Below, in pieces: positions 1-8,833 of a DNA stretch of 29,394 nucleotides. The DNA comes from Cladophialophora immunda (taxonomy: Eukaryota > Ascomycota > Eurotiomycetes > Chaetothyriales > Herpotrichiellaceae), in the NCBI RefSeq assembly GCF_000835495.1, contig NW_015622551.1, positions 1 to 29,394 on the forward strand. Direction: 5' to 3'. The first letter of the stretch is position 1. The number at the start of each line of letters is the position of its first letter. The position numbers and the translations under genes were made by a program. The notes under the pieces were generated by a model, which saw only the letters and a list, made by a program, of their open reading frames with translations, did not search any database and had not been told where the DNA came from.

Positions 1-263
1 AGGAAGACCTCTCCTGAGTCCTGCCATGTCGCAAGACCTCCTGGCACTAGGCGCAATCAGGTAACGCCTGAAGCGCGTGTAAAACGGCAACTGTTACAGG
101 CGCAACAACAAGGTCGATAGGAGAGAGTGGAATGCCGTGAAACACTTGCTGCAACGAGACGACAAGATACGGTATGTTAGAGTTGTTTCATCGCAAGGGG
201 CAAAAAGATATGTTTTGCTGACCTCGATGCACAGCTCTGATTACTTTCCTTCGAGCGACACGC

Positions 264-1072
264 GTCATTTTGCGCATGCCCACGAAAATCCATGATCTAT
301 TCTCGCGTAGTCTCAGCGGGCGTATCAGTGAACAGCTGCGTCTCCTCTCCAGCGAGTCTGGTCCAGCTGCAGATTTTGCGAAAAAACGCCCCAGACGTTG
401 GGTCTGCCACAATCAGAGCTCGGGAGTCGAGACCCAGACTATAGGAGCCACAATCCAGACAGTTCTTTCCAGCATCTCAGCTCGCCGCTACCCACCGTGA
501 TCCTCGAGGTAGCGCGTTCACAAAACGGGAGGGTTTTAAGCTATCTTGGGGAGGAATACATTTTAGGAAACGACCTTGTGATTCGGGTTATGGTGGGAGT
601 GGACATTGAGCACAACAAGAGCAAAAGGCCGTCTTTTCCGTCTGGCGGGCAAAGGAGCAGAGCTCAGGAGCTGATAAATTGTCGGGTCGACGGTCACAAA
701 CTAAATAAGTCTGGCTGGTCTACTGTCTGGCGAAGATTGACGTATCGCAGGTGTTCCGAAATGACGATGGCAAACTAAATACGGTCAAAACCCTCGGTCT
801 GCGACTGCATCTGGAGGATTTCCCAGAAGAAAAGACTAGCAAAGATATCAAAGACTTAGACAGAGACATTTTCGTGTCCGGAAGCTATTGTGGAAATAGC
901 CAAAACAACAAGCCAGGAGCAGAATCCGCGGCTAAAGAAACGCCGGCGAACACAGACTCCCGGTAGGCAGCTTAGCGACCGCGACGAAATTGCCTATGCT
1001 GAGGCTGAGGAACATGTCTCAAAGCGTCGGGATACAGAGGACGAATCCTTCAAAGGAAACTCTTCAGAATAG
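264..1072 (+). pseudogene. Frameshifted relic of a fungal PD-(D/E)XK-like (Uma2-like) protein
   Basis: Four pieces in three changing frames read as one protein in the order expected for a fungal family of hypothetical proteins I recognise from memory. An N-terminal helical piece (about 270-385) reads KIHDLFSRSL and ISEQLRLLSS. A nuclease-like core (about 400-735) has HNPDSSF, then PTVILEVARSQ, then VMVGVDIEH. A third piece (751-895) has VFRNDDGKLNTVKTL and RLHLEDF. An acidic tail (905-1072) ends DTEDESFKGNSSE. The spacing of PD, then ExxxSQ, then a Tyr-containing helix resembles Uma2-type PD-(D/E)XK folds, with Ser-Gln replacing the usual Lys; that is inference. At least three frame changes and no single start make this a pseudogene. 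One junction (near 750, a CGCAG before GTGTTC) could be a splice acceptor, but introns alone do not explain all the breaks. Confidence 0.6.
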
Positions 1073-1505
1073 ATATTGTCACCACTGGATTTCTTCAGCG
1101 CTCTCACCACCGTGACATCGTATCAATGATTGATATTGCTATAGAAAGTACGGCAATGTCACAGCGGATATACCAAATTCCTTCAAAACATGTAGACCGA
1201 ACACCGCCGGTTGGTAAAGTATCAGACCTCTATGCTCCGATGCATTATCCTCATCGATGCCACGGTCTAACTAATTGCCGCAGGAAGAGGAGATAGGATC
1301 CACTCGCCAGGATGTTCGGCTGCCCACTCCACTGTCGAGCATCGATGGAATCCTTTTTTTTTGATGTATCTTCTGCGGTGTGAGACACCAGCCTTGCCAA
1401 ATTGTCAAATCCCTTCCTCTCGCCTGTGTCGATCGCAAAAGGGCAAGTGCCTTCCTATAGCAGCTGATGCATGGCCGCGTATCCGGGTACAGGAGGGTGA
1501 TAAAG
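1073..1505. other. Intergenic, no gene seen
   Basis: There is no long open frame with coding character. The stretch separates the nuclease-like relic from the 3' end of the minus-strand gene that follows. It has a short T run near 1353-1361. No RNA gene or repeat is recognised. Confidence 0.5.
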
Positions 1506-2552
1506 TCACGTCTTCAGCACGTACTTCTTGATCGGATCCCAATTTTTGAAGACCGGCTCCTCCATTTCATGCTTGGTCCAACTAGCGTTCTGCCCAATAA
1601 TCTCCACCTGGAGATTGTTCAGGTCGCCACGCAGGACCAGAGAACCTCGTATTTCGTCCTCTGATTCCCATGCTTGGATTCTGACTTCTCGATCACCGAT
1701 ATGACACATAAAAAGGGCCTTCTTGCACGGCTTGTACAACACGAGCCCATCCTTAGTTACCATGGGACCAAATTTGTCCTCATTTTTTAAGCTAATGAAG
1801 ACTGAGTAAGCGGGAAAAGCGAACTCCCCATGTATATAACCGTTTTTTCGCTGATGTAGCTTGTAGCGACTAACTTGGAAGACGACATACTGATTGGTGA
1901 GGCAGAAGAGTTGTCCCACTGGCTTGAACATCTCCCAGCGGAATCTTCCCTTGACTATGTCCCACAGCCTCAGGAAACATTGTGACCGAATGACCAGGTC
2001 TTTTTCGTCGCCTTCAACCTGATAGACATCTGTTCCCGTGAGACAGAAGATGTTGGGAGATGCTGTTTCGACTTTAAGAGAGCCTTTCTTGTCCTCGGGA
2101 GACTTTGGTGGTGGTCGACTTCGGTCTTCGATCTCAACCGTCCGCTCGAAGATGACCAATTGATTCCCGAAGTTTGCCAGTGACAAATCTTTGCCTTGGG
2201 ACAGTAAAAGACCTCCTGCGGCGGAATCTCGTTCACATGACCAGGTATACGATTGCTTTTTCAACGTGATTGAAGGTCGAGTGAGGTCAACATCGAATCC
2301 GTGCCGCCGGAAGCTCTTGCCGGAGGGTTCAGTGTGATCTGACATGTTCAGCCACGTTGGCCTGCCTTCCTCGGTCAAGCATAGGCACATATCGTGTGAG
2401 GGAATTGTGCATGCGAGATCCCATTTGCCGTCTGGGACATCAGTTATAGTCTCTCTCGTGCTGCACGTGGCTTCGATATACGGCGGTGGAGGCAATTCCG
2501 ACTGCGGCCCCTTCTGTGAAATCACGGATCCTATTGTCAAGTGAGTTGCCAT
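1506..2552 (-). CDS. Hypothetical protein, 348 aa, single exon
   Basis: An intact open frame runs from ATG (2552-2550, protein start MATHLTIGS) to TGA at 1508-1506. A frame extension to 2582 begins with GTG, so the ATG is preferred. The protein has a proline-rich segment (PPPPY) near residue 25. Residues 93-140 contain SYTWSCERD followed by an AGGLL turn and alternating strands; this recalls the tubby-like/LURP-one fold of many small fungal proteins, but only weakly. The rest is rich in beta strands, aromatic residues and charged turns. No signal peptide or membrane segment is apparent. No function is assigned. The next gene upstream on this side starts at 3319 on the other strand, so the two are divergent. 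Confidence 0.75.
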   Translation of the reverse strand: MATHLTIGSVISQKGPQSELPPPPYIEATCSTRETITDVPDGKWDLACTIPSHDMCLCLTEEGRPTWLNMSDHTEPSGKSFRRHGFDVDLTRPSITLKKQSYTWSCERDSAAGGLLLSQGKDLSLANFGNQLVIFERTVEIEDRSRPPPKSPEDKKGSLKVETASPNIFCLTGTDVYQVEGDEKDLVIRSQCFLRLWDIVKGRFRWEMFKPVGQLFCLTNQYVVFQVSRYKLHQRKNGYIHGEFAFPAYSVFISLKNEDKFGPMVTKDGLVLYKPCKKALFMCHIGDREVRIQAWESEDEIRGSLVLRGDLNNLQVEIIGQNASWTKHEMEEPVFKNWDPIKKYVLKT

Positions 2553-3318
2553 GTTGGTCTGGATACAAAGTCGGAACGACACCTACGCTTTTCGTCGCCC
2601 ATTTTAGCTGCTCTGTTTGACGGATCGAAGCAGTTGAAAATGAGTGGGGACCGTCAGGCAGGGTGTAATATGTAAGCGGTTAAGATTCTGCTGAAACGCT
2701 ATGGATGTGTCTGCCTAATGTGCCTTGGCTGGGAAAAACCCTCCGTCTGCCTCGATTTTGGCGCCCGGACGAAATGTGCCTTCTCACCGCCTCCCAGAGA
2801 GGCGCTTATATCTAATTTGACCAAGGGGATTTATGGGGATTTGTCTAAATTTCCAGCAGCACTATTCGTGACTGGAGGAGGTGAAACATTTACGCGCGCA
2901 CGTATCTTTTTGACATACAAGCAAAAGCGCTTCACGGCTTCATCGAGGGCGCTCTCGCACGTTGTTGGAATGTGCTGGTTGGGTGGCTCTGCTCGTTCGC
3001 CCCAGTAGTGGGATCTACAAGTAGGGCGACAACTGGCACAGCTAGGTCCACCACAGGGCTCTGACGGACCGTGCCATGATCACCCGCTCTCCTTAGCCCC
3101 AACCAAATAATTTCGAGACTTCAAACTTGTCGCGCATTCGCATCCCCCTAGAGCATTTTGAAGTCTCAACTGTTCACGAACGTACAACTTTCGCAGGACT
3201 ATCTCGACGAGCGCTAAGGTCGGGCAGACGGGAGCTTACGATCTCGGCGAGAATAAACACCCCCATATGACAGCACCTTCGACTCTGTCCATTGCCAACA
3301 AATTCGTGCTTATTGTGC
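2553..3318. other. Divergent intergenic region
   Basis: This 766-nt stretch separates two divergent genes and presumably carries both promoters. A plus-strand open frame at 2718-3008 exists but has cysteine-rich, unstructured composition and no family resemblance, so it is not called. Pyrimidine-rich stretches occur near 3085-3160. No further element is identified. Confidence 0.45.
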
Positions 3319-4829
3319 ATGAAACTCGACTATACCTTCCCACAATCTCCTCTTACCGAAGAGGTCGTGGATGAATTTTGTGCTATCGCGACCCCCCTCC
3401 CTACCCCAACCAAAAAACCAACGATGTCCCCGTGTAACGATGCCGAAGACGGTTGGGAGATGATCAACGAAAGCTCAATTCAGGGAATTAGTGAAGCTGA
3501 CAAAAGTGGGCAAGGCGATGACATTACAAGTCGAGCAGCCGGCCGAGCTGAAGAGTATACCGGCGAGGATGAAAGCACACTTGGCAGGTACGCCCGTTTC
3601 CGCCAGAACTCCTGGAGGCGCATTCTACTAATCGAATGCCCTACAGAAAAGATCACGAAGGTTCTATAGCCTCGAATACATTGGATATCGTCAAGAGAGA
3701 CTTGAATGACATGGCGAAGCCAAACTGCGAAGCGACCTGTGTTCTCGAATCGAACGACGGGGAAATGGGTAACGAATCACAGGCACAAAACAAGAGGATG
3801 ACTTTTCAAAACATAATCACACAATCGGGCGATTTGCTGATCGATGTTCAGACGGAAACTGGCCCTAAGAAATTTCACGGAAAGGTTGAACTTGCAAGCT
3901 TCATGGAGCACGCTGAAGACACGGCTGATTTAATCAAGTTCGCGGTTTTCTCTGAAATTTCGCTGCACGTGTGGCGCTAACCGATTGCACTACAGACCGG
4001 ACGACGATCTCTCTCTGGCCTCGAATGTCCCAAATATCGTACAGCCAGAATCGAATGGAATCGGGCAGTCAGATCGCGGCACGACCTGCCCTACCAAAAC
4101 AAGCCACACGGAGACTAAAGATAGAGCAGAGCCAAATAAGAGAGTGACCGTTGAAAATACGATTGGGCGATCGGGCACGACCAATGTTGAAACGGAAGGC
4201 GGCTGTGTGCAGTTTCAAGGGAAACAATGGGAACTGCTACCGCTCGCAGACACGGACAAACCTGCCACCAAGAGCGGATCAGGTTTCAATTCAGTCCGTC
4301 AAATTAGCAGGTATTTCCTCTCATCTGTAAGTTGAAAACGATCCCCAATTAATCCGCGTCGCAAAGACAGGACCACCGGCTCCCGACCCGCCCAACTCCA
4401 AACCGCGACACAGATCGCGATGCGTGGCCCAGTGATCATGCTTCCAGTGACAGACTCCGTAACATCCCAGCATCGCAGTCAACGAGGATGATTAATGAAG
4501 ACGAGGAACGGGCAACTCTACCACTCAAGACCAGGACTGATGCGAACACGAAAGACGACGGAACTTTCGCGCTCCAACATGCTCACCGTCGCAGTCGTGC
4601 GACATCCTCCGGCACCCAAGAGTCGTCTGGCTCTGATCGAACCACGATTGCGGGTTATTTTCCTCCTCACTCGAACATCTTCGTTTCAGGATCGAACGGT
4701 TCCAAGCAGATTGTCGCGTCGCGACATCCCATGTACGCTCATCTGTCCGCCGGGAAGAACACCTTCCAATTCGTCGGAAATACGGATACACTTCTTGCAT
4801 ATCTGGGAAAACGTGATGAAGGTCAATAA
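3319..4829 (+). CDS. Four-exon hypothetical protein with duplicated internal exon unit
   Basis: Exons are 3319-3587, 3647-3937, 3996-4326 and 4371-4829, giving 449 aa. Intron 1 (3588-3646) is GTACGC with CTACTAAT and CTACAG. Intron 2 (3938-3995) is GTTCGC with CGCTAAC and CTACAG, with a weak donor. Intron 3 (4327-4370) is GTAAGT to GACAG. An alternative intron 3 (4311-4366) also stays in frame and keeps phase 2 like the first two. ATG at 3319 starts MKLDYTFPQS; the frame extends upstream only to a TTG. Exons 2 and 3 encode similar modules: both open with an Asp-rich turn, then SxASN..xIV, then NKRxTxxNxI, SGxxx and FxGK. The protein is hydrophilic and rich in Ser, Thr and Asp, without membrane segments. 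Function is unknown. Confidence 0.65.
3588..4326 (+). repeat. Tandem duplication of an intron-plus-exon unit
   Basis: Unit 1 is intron 1 plus exon 2 (3588-3937); unit 2 is intron 2 plus exon 3 (3938-4326). The introns are alike in length (59 and 58 nt), share the layout of a GTNCGC donor, a CTAAT/CTAAC branch and a CTACAG end, and both interrupt codons after the second base. The encoded modules align: SIASN with SLASN, NKRMTFQNII with NKRVTVENTI, and FHGK with FQGK. This symmetric phase 2-2 arrangement allows whole units to be added without breaking the frame. The divergence shows that the duplication is old. Confidence 0.6.
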
Positions 4830-5326
4830 AATGCCGGTCGTCCTCGAATTTGAAAAAGGGCGCTGTGCTACTATGCCCGTCATGGCTCCGCCATCGACAC
4901 TTGACTTTCAGGCGTCATATTTGTCGATTGGATGGAATTAGGCGCAAGGCTTGGTCTCCTTTTCTGAGTCATTTGACCACTTCGTTTCTGCTGCAGCCAT
5001 AACACTACAAGCAGCTCTGCAAACAAGAAGGTTGATCGGCCTTTGTGAGATGAGTCAACCTTGATGGTCATGAAACTTCCGAGCCACCTCTATTAGCGTA
5101 GGGATGATGTCTAGAACTTCTGTAGTATGGGTCATTCCAGTCGAAGAACGAAGACAAGCCACGAAGAACACGCGGGAAAAGAAGCACGATGTGGACGATC
5201 TCCTTGTGGTGATTCTACCATTTGCCCGCCCTCCGAGGCCTCAAGTTTCTGAGCGGAACGAGAAAAGCCCCATCGTATGTTGAAATCTACTCGTAGCCAT
5301 CCAAGTGTCAACCCAAAGACCCGTGC
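4830..5326. other. Intergenic region, holds one doubtful 59-codon frame
   Basis: Only the short plus-strand frame at 5104-5283 has plausible amino-acid composition; everything else appears non-coding. No promoter motif or repeat stands out. Confidence 0.4.
5104..5283 (+). CDS. Possible small protein, 59 aa
   Basis: ATG at 5104 opens a frame that begins MMSRTSVVWVIPVEERR and ends at TGA 5281-5283. The product is amphipathic: a hydrophobic start, a basic-acidic middle (REKKHDVDD), then LLVVILPF and a proline-rich end. No homologue is recognised. It could be an exon of a larger decayed gene. It is reported because the composition is more protein-like than neighbouring shadow frames; confidence is low. 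Confidence 0.2.
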   Translation: MMSRTSVVWVIPVEERRQATKNTREKKHDVDDLLVVILPFARPPRPQVSERNEKSPIVC

Positions 5327-5707
5327 TCACCAGCGCTTTAGTAGCCTTTCCCACCAAGATTGCCGTCGCTTGTTATCCAAGAACTGATCGCATGCAGAGA
5401 TGACATCTTGAATACCATCAGATAACTCCTTGAATGCTTCAGCTGTGGGATTGTATTTGGGAGGCAAAAAGACTTTCTCGCAGCGACGTTTGAGCCCCAG
5501 TTCTTGGGTGAGTTGGGTCTGGACATCCGAAAGTGGTTCGGCTTCCTTGCCCAGGCCATCCATGAATGTTCTGGTGCTTGCTAGGACAAGCGGACGATGG
5601 AGACTTTTCCGAACTATACATCGATCACGCGATGTCCTTTGTGGGAGTGATTGACATATGTCAAGTTCAACACTGATTGCATGGATTCTCTTGCAAGACC
5701 TACGCAT
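5327..5707 (-). CDS. Hypothetical protein, 126 aa, helical C-terminus
   Basis: ATG at 5707 begins MRRSCKRIHA; the stop is TGA at 5329-5327. The second half (from about residue 48, FMDGLGKEAEPL) looks strongly coding. It has a helix with LTQELGLKRRCEKVF, then LPPKYNPTAEAF, then two amphipathic helices, ending in a basic aromatic tail QSWWERLLKRW. The first 45 residues look less constrained and may be a mis-called start or a retained intron; Met 49 (5563) is an alternative start. No family is assigned. It lies 56 nt downstream of the BTB-like gene on the same strand, so it could also be a terminal exon of a longer gene there. Confidence 0.55.
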   Translation of the reverse strand: MRRSCKRIHAISVELDICQSLPQRTSRDRCIVRKSLHRPLVLASTRTFMDGLGKEAEPLSDVQTQLTQELGLKRRCEKVFLPPKYNPTAEAFKELSDGIQDVISACDQFLDNKRRQSWWERLLKRW

Positions 5708-5763
5708 TGCGTTATCTTAAAGAGATCCCTCATCCACAAAGAATCTGTCTGAACATCGTTGAA

Positions 5764-6661
5764 CTATTCATCAAGGCTCCAGTCGTTGAAACCGTCCTCC
5801 ACTTTACCCTCTCCATGCAACTGCTCCGTCCTCCTTGCCCCGCCCTTCTTTCTGATCTCCTTGCGCTCGCCCTCGACCGTAAAGCAGCCTCCATCCTTAA
5901 AGGGACATAACAACTCGGAGTTCCTACTTTTGGGGGGTAGCGCTCGTTTTCCATGGTCGTGAAATCGACATGGGCCCCCTTGGCGAAGTGATTTCCTATC
6001 ATACTGTCGTATTTGAGCCTCAATGTAGTCCAATCCGAGTGCAGGCGTCTCAGACACCGCACGTCGCCATTCGGCCACGTCATAGCCAACGTTCTCTGGG
6101 ATAGACTCGGCGACTGTGCCCAGTGCAACACGATAAAGCTGTAACAGCCAACTGCCAGGAGCCAGATGCTTGTATTTGAGTGACACTGTCTCGGCGGTTA
6201 AATGCCAAAGACCAGAATGTACCTGCTGGCGGATGCGATCCGACGCCTGCCACCCTAGGGCATGAATATGGTATTTTTCTGCAAGCTCTGCCAGTGCATC
6301 CACCTGCTCAAAGCTAGAATCGTGCCGAATATGTGGATCTTCCATCAGCGACCAGCGGTAAAATTCGCGTATCGTTCCGGAGGAGACGTTCTCGAGGATG
6401 AGGGTATTTTGTTCTGTGCGCTCGCCCATTCCGCACAGCTGGGCTTGGAAGATAGGGGATCGCTTGGTCAGGAAATCTAGGGGAAACCAAAAGATCTTTT
6501 CTTGACATGAGTCCGCCACGGGCACGCGCTCGCTCTGGCTCCATCTATTGAAACCGTTAGTGAATCAAATTGGGAAGTCCTACGTACGACAGCCAGACAC
6601 GTAGATTTTCCTCCTTCGCAGCAGGAACTCCAACCTTCACTTCTTGGTTTCCCCGTCTCAT
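5764..6661 (-). CDS. BTB/POZ-like protein, one intron, 284 aa
   Basis: Exon 1 is 6661-6588 (ATG at 6661, protein MRRGNQEVKV) and exon 2 is 6544-5764. The intron at 6587-6545 (43 nt) has a GTACGT donor, a CACTAAC branch site and an AATAG acceptor, and the frame closes exactly (74 + 781 nt). After the junction the protein reads WSQSERVPVADS, then FPLDFLTKRSPIFQAQL, the core BTB helix-strand pattern in which the protein sits on a shoulder after LxxxSPxF. A later ILEN strand and a FxxW helix follow, as in fungal BTB adaptor proteins. The C-terminal third has a Cys/His set (GPCRFHDH ... CPFKDGGC) also seen after BTB domains in fungi. Such proteins usually act as dimeric adaptors, some for Cul3 ligases. 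The BTB core is weak, so this member is divergent. Confidence 0.6.
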
Positions 6662-6983
6662 GATGAACACCAGCAGGATACTAAACAGCTGGTACCGTCT
6701 CGTAAAACGTCCGCTGGCAATAAAAAGCACTTTTGTTTCTTGGATGTCAGGATGCTGATATGCGACGCAGATCGGAGTTTCTTGCGTGAATGATGCAGGC
6801 TTCTGTGATGCAGGGTCACTTCAGATGGGAAGGTTTTCCGATCACCGCACCGGAAGACGGGGGATATGAGCAGAGAAGTCTGTCACGTGTTAACAAGGTC
6901 AGCCGCCCAGCCATAATACAGCCTTTCGCCTGACCGAGAATCGCCAGCATAAAGACCATCGCCATGATACACAACTGTCCACG
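6662..6983. other. Divergent intergenic region with an open minus frame
   Basis: The minus frame of the BTB-like gene stays open upstream of its first ATG to a stop near 6820, reading protein-like text such as YQHPDIQETKVLF. No ATG is found in that extension, so an upstream exon or an old longer start is possible. The plus-strand gene begins at 6984. Confidence 0.35.
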
Positions 6984-7533
6984 ATGCTAGAGGCTCCTAA
7001 TTTCAAGGAATTAGTCTCATCGTCACTCCAATCGCGACAATCCCTTGCTGATGTCCTCGCAGCCCTTCAACCTTTCCATGATTTCTCGAACCTCTCCACG
7101 CAACTGAGTGCACTCCAGACGGTCCTAGTGCATTTTCCCCAACTACCAAATCTTCAAAACAGCGGGTTCGACAATGTTAGAGGTGTCCTAGAATATACAA
7201 GCAAATTCTGCGTTGATGTAAAGAACGAATTAGAGCGGATAGCACAGTCAGAATCGACGGATTGGTCTTCTGCGAGCGGCTGCAACTATATACGACAAGT
7301 CTTGCAATTGGCGCGATAACTGCTGCGAGGTAAGATTTGCCCTTTCGCTAGACACAAGCTGACTCTATGTTAGTTCTACGGGCAACATATACTTCATCCG
7401 CGAAGCTAAAGCAGAATTCAGAGCTCTGATTTCTGACGCCACCGCGGCCGCGGAGGGGAACCTTAGGTCGACTGAGGAAAGAATTATGCAGCTGGAGGCA
7501 GAAGAAGACCGGCGAAAGTATACCCAAAAGTGA
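6984..7533 (+). pseudogene. Frameshifted helical protein gene with one intron
   Basis: ATG at 6984 opens a frame (MLEAPNFKELVSS) rich in amphipathic helices, up to about 7280. There the sensible frame changes by one: the old frame meets TAA at 7317-7319, while the shifted frame continues LYTTSLAIGAITAAS, crosses a good intron (7330-7373, GTAAGA, CTGACT branch, GTTAG end), and reads STGNIYFIREAKAEF, then a charged helix ending EEDRRKYTQK at TGA 7531-7533. The restored order is a helical domain, a short hydrophobic stretch, then a coiled-coil-like tail, about 165 aa. A membrane-active helical domain is conceivable but unproven. As sequenced, the gene is broken by a single frame change. Confidence 0.5.
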
Positions 7534-7849
7534 ATGGTGACTCGGAGGAGGGTGCAGAGCAGGATTGAAGCGACGTGAGACTTGGGCAAAGAAGACGCAG
7601 GTCCAAACAAAGTCACGACAGGGGCTATCGCGTAGTGGGCGCCATGGGCCCATCGATTGCAAACTGAAGTGATTTACACAACGAAAATGCAAGGTAATGT
7701 GTCCAAGCTAGCGGCTCCAGCCGTTGGCACTTTCTCATGACTCTACTAAACGTGACATCTAGACTGACCAGGTTGATACAGTGAGGGGCGGAACCGGCGG
7801 CCTGTTCGACCAACGTCTCACTATTTATAGTCAAGATCAAGAACTTTCA
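7534..7849. other. Intergenic, no gene seen
   Basis: Only shadow frames are present. The stretch lies between the helical protein relic and the minus-strand arm of an inverted duplication. Confidence 0.4.
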
Positions 7850-8114
7850 AACATCCGATCATCGTCCGATTGTTCGTGATAGTCAGATCGCGATCCAACT
7901 TCGTTACTAATCCATTGATTTGTCTGTCTTCCTGCGGAGGCGGGGCGGATGAGGGAAACGCAATGAGGTCTTCCCCTTGACTCGGCGATGGTATCGTAGG
8001 CTCTCCCGAAACTTTGTGAGCTTTGCTCATATCGCTGGATAGGATTTCCTTCAGATGCTGAGAGAGATTCGATGCCGTCACTTGCGACAGACCGCCAACA
8101 GCATGACTCCCTTC
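7850..8114 (-). repeat. Inverted duplication arm 1 (gene relic copy)
   Basis: Read on the minus strand from 8114, this arm matches the plus-strand arm starting at 8411. Shared landmarks are GGAGTC, TTGGC followed by GTCT and TCGCAAGT, then CCCTCATCCGC, then GAAGACAGACAAATC, then TTGGATCGCG. The encoded text reads GGLSQVTASNLSQHL, then AFPSSAPPPQEDRQI and KLDRDLTI, in a frame open to about 7821. No start codon or function is recognised. It is the better preserved of the two copies. Confidence 0.6.
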
Positions 8115-8410
8115 ACGAGATAAAGTCCTGTCTTCCGTATAAAGCGGGGAGGCAGCTATTTCACACTAGTTCCGGATGACTCGCTGTGCTTCTTCGGGAG
8201 TGACTGCAAACCATTCGGTGTGTTTCCTTCGGCACCGCTGGCAGACCTGACCTAGGCGATATCTTTTGCCCGCCGATTCGGCAGGAATAAGCGTCTCCAT
8301 CCTCTCTGGAAAAAGGACCTCCGCATTGTATAGGCAAGTTGCCTCAGAGTGACAAAGTTGTCAAGTGTTGATTCTCTTTTCAGCTGATCTCTTCGCATAA
8401 CCTAGGTCCT

Positions 8411-8697
8411 GAATGGAGTCGTGTCATTGGCAGTCTATCGCAAGTTGGCAGCATCGATTCTCTTGGAGTATATGAAGAAGAATCCACTCAGCGACATAAG
8501 CAGGGTCCATAGCGTTTCGAAGCTACTGGAGACGTCGTCACCGAGGGCATCGAGTCAAAGCGACAATTTCGTTGTGTCCCCCTCATCCGCGCTGGAACCC
8601 CCAGAAGACAGACAAATCGATGAATTAGGGACGGAATTGGATCGCGGTCTAAGCATCTCATAAAGTGCACGATAGAACAACCGAATAATATCAAACA
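8411..8697 (+). repeat. Inverted duplication arm 2 (gene relic copy)
   Basis: This is the partner of the arm at 8114-7850, in opposite orientation with about 300 nt between the 5' ends. It encodes GSLSQVGSIDSL in one frame and SSALEPPEDRQIDELG with LDRGLSIS in another, so it carries at least one frame change. Many differences from arm 1 are C/T or G/A transitions, though some are transversions and small indels. The frame ends at TAA 8661-8663. Confidence 0.6.
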
Positions 8698-8833
8698 TAA
8701 AATCTTCTATAGTAGCGTCCCCGGCCCCCAAACATCAACAATTGTGTAACTTGTCAATTTCCCACATCTACGGTGCAGTCCCAGCGCTAGGGAGCCTATA
8801 AAGCGTCGAGATGTCGGCTTCTCGTTCGTGGGC

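Noticed and set aside
2718..3008. Plus-strand 96-codon frame
   Set aside because: Composition is unstructured, with no conserved-looking motif or splice context; it is probably chance in a promoter region.
3319..4829. Possible HET-s-type prion-forming repeats in the duplicated exons
   Set aside because: The repeats are about 100 residues long and lack the spacing of Asn, Gly and hydrophobic residues of known fungal amyloid motifs.
4495..4941. Plus-strand 148-codon frame overlapping exon 4 of the gene at 3319
   Set aside because: The frame in use (4488-4829) joins correctly to the upstream exons and has better composition; the longer frame is a shadow.
7348..7692. Minus-strand 114-codon frame
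   Set aside because: It overlaps the intron and second exon of the plus-strand helical protein gene and has no protein-like order.
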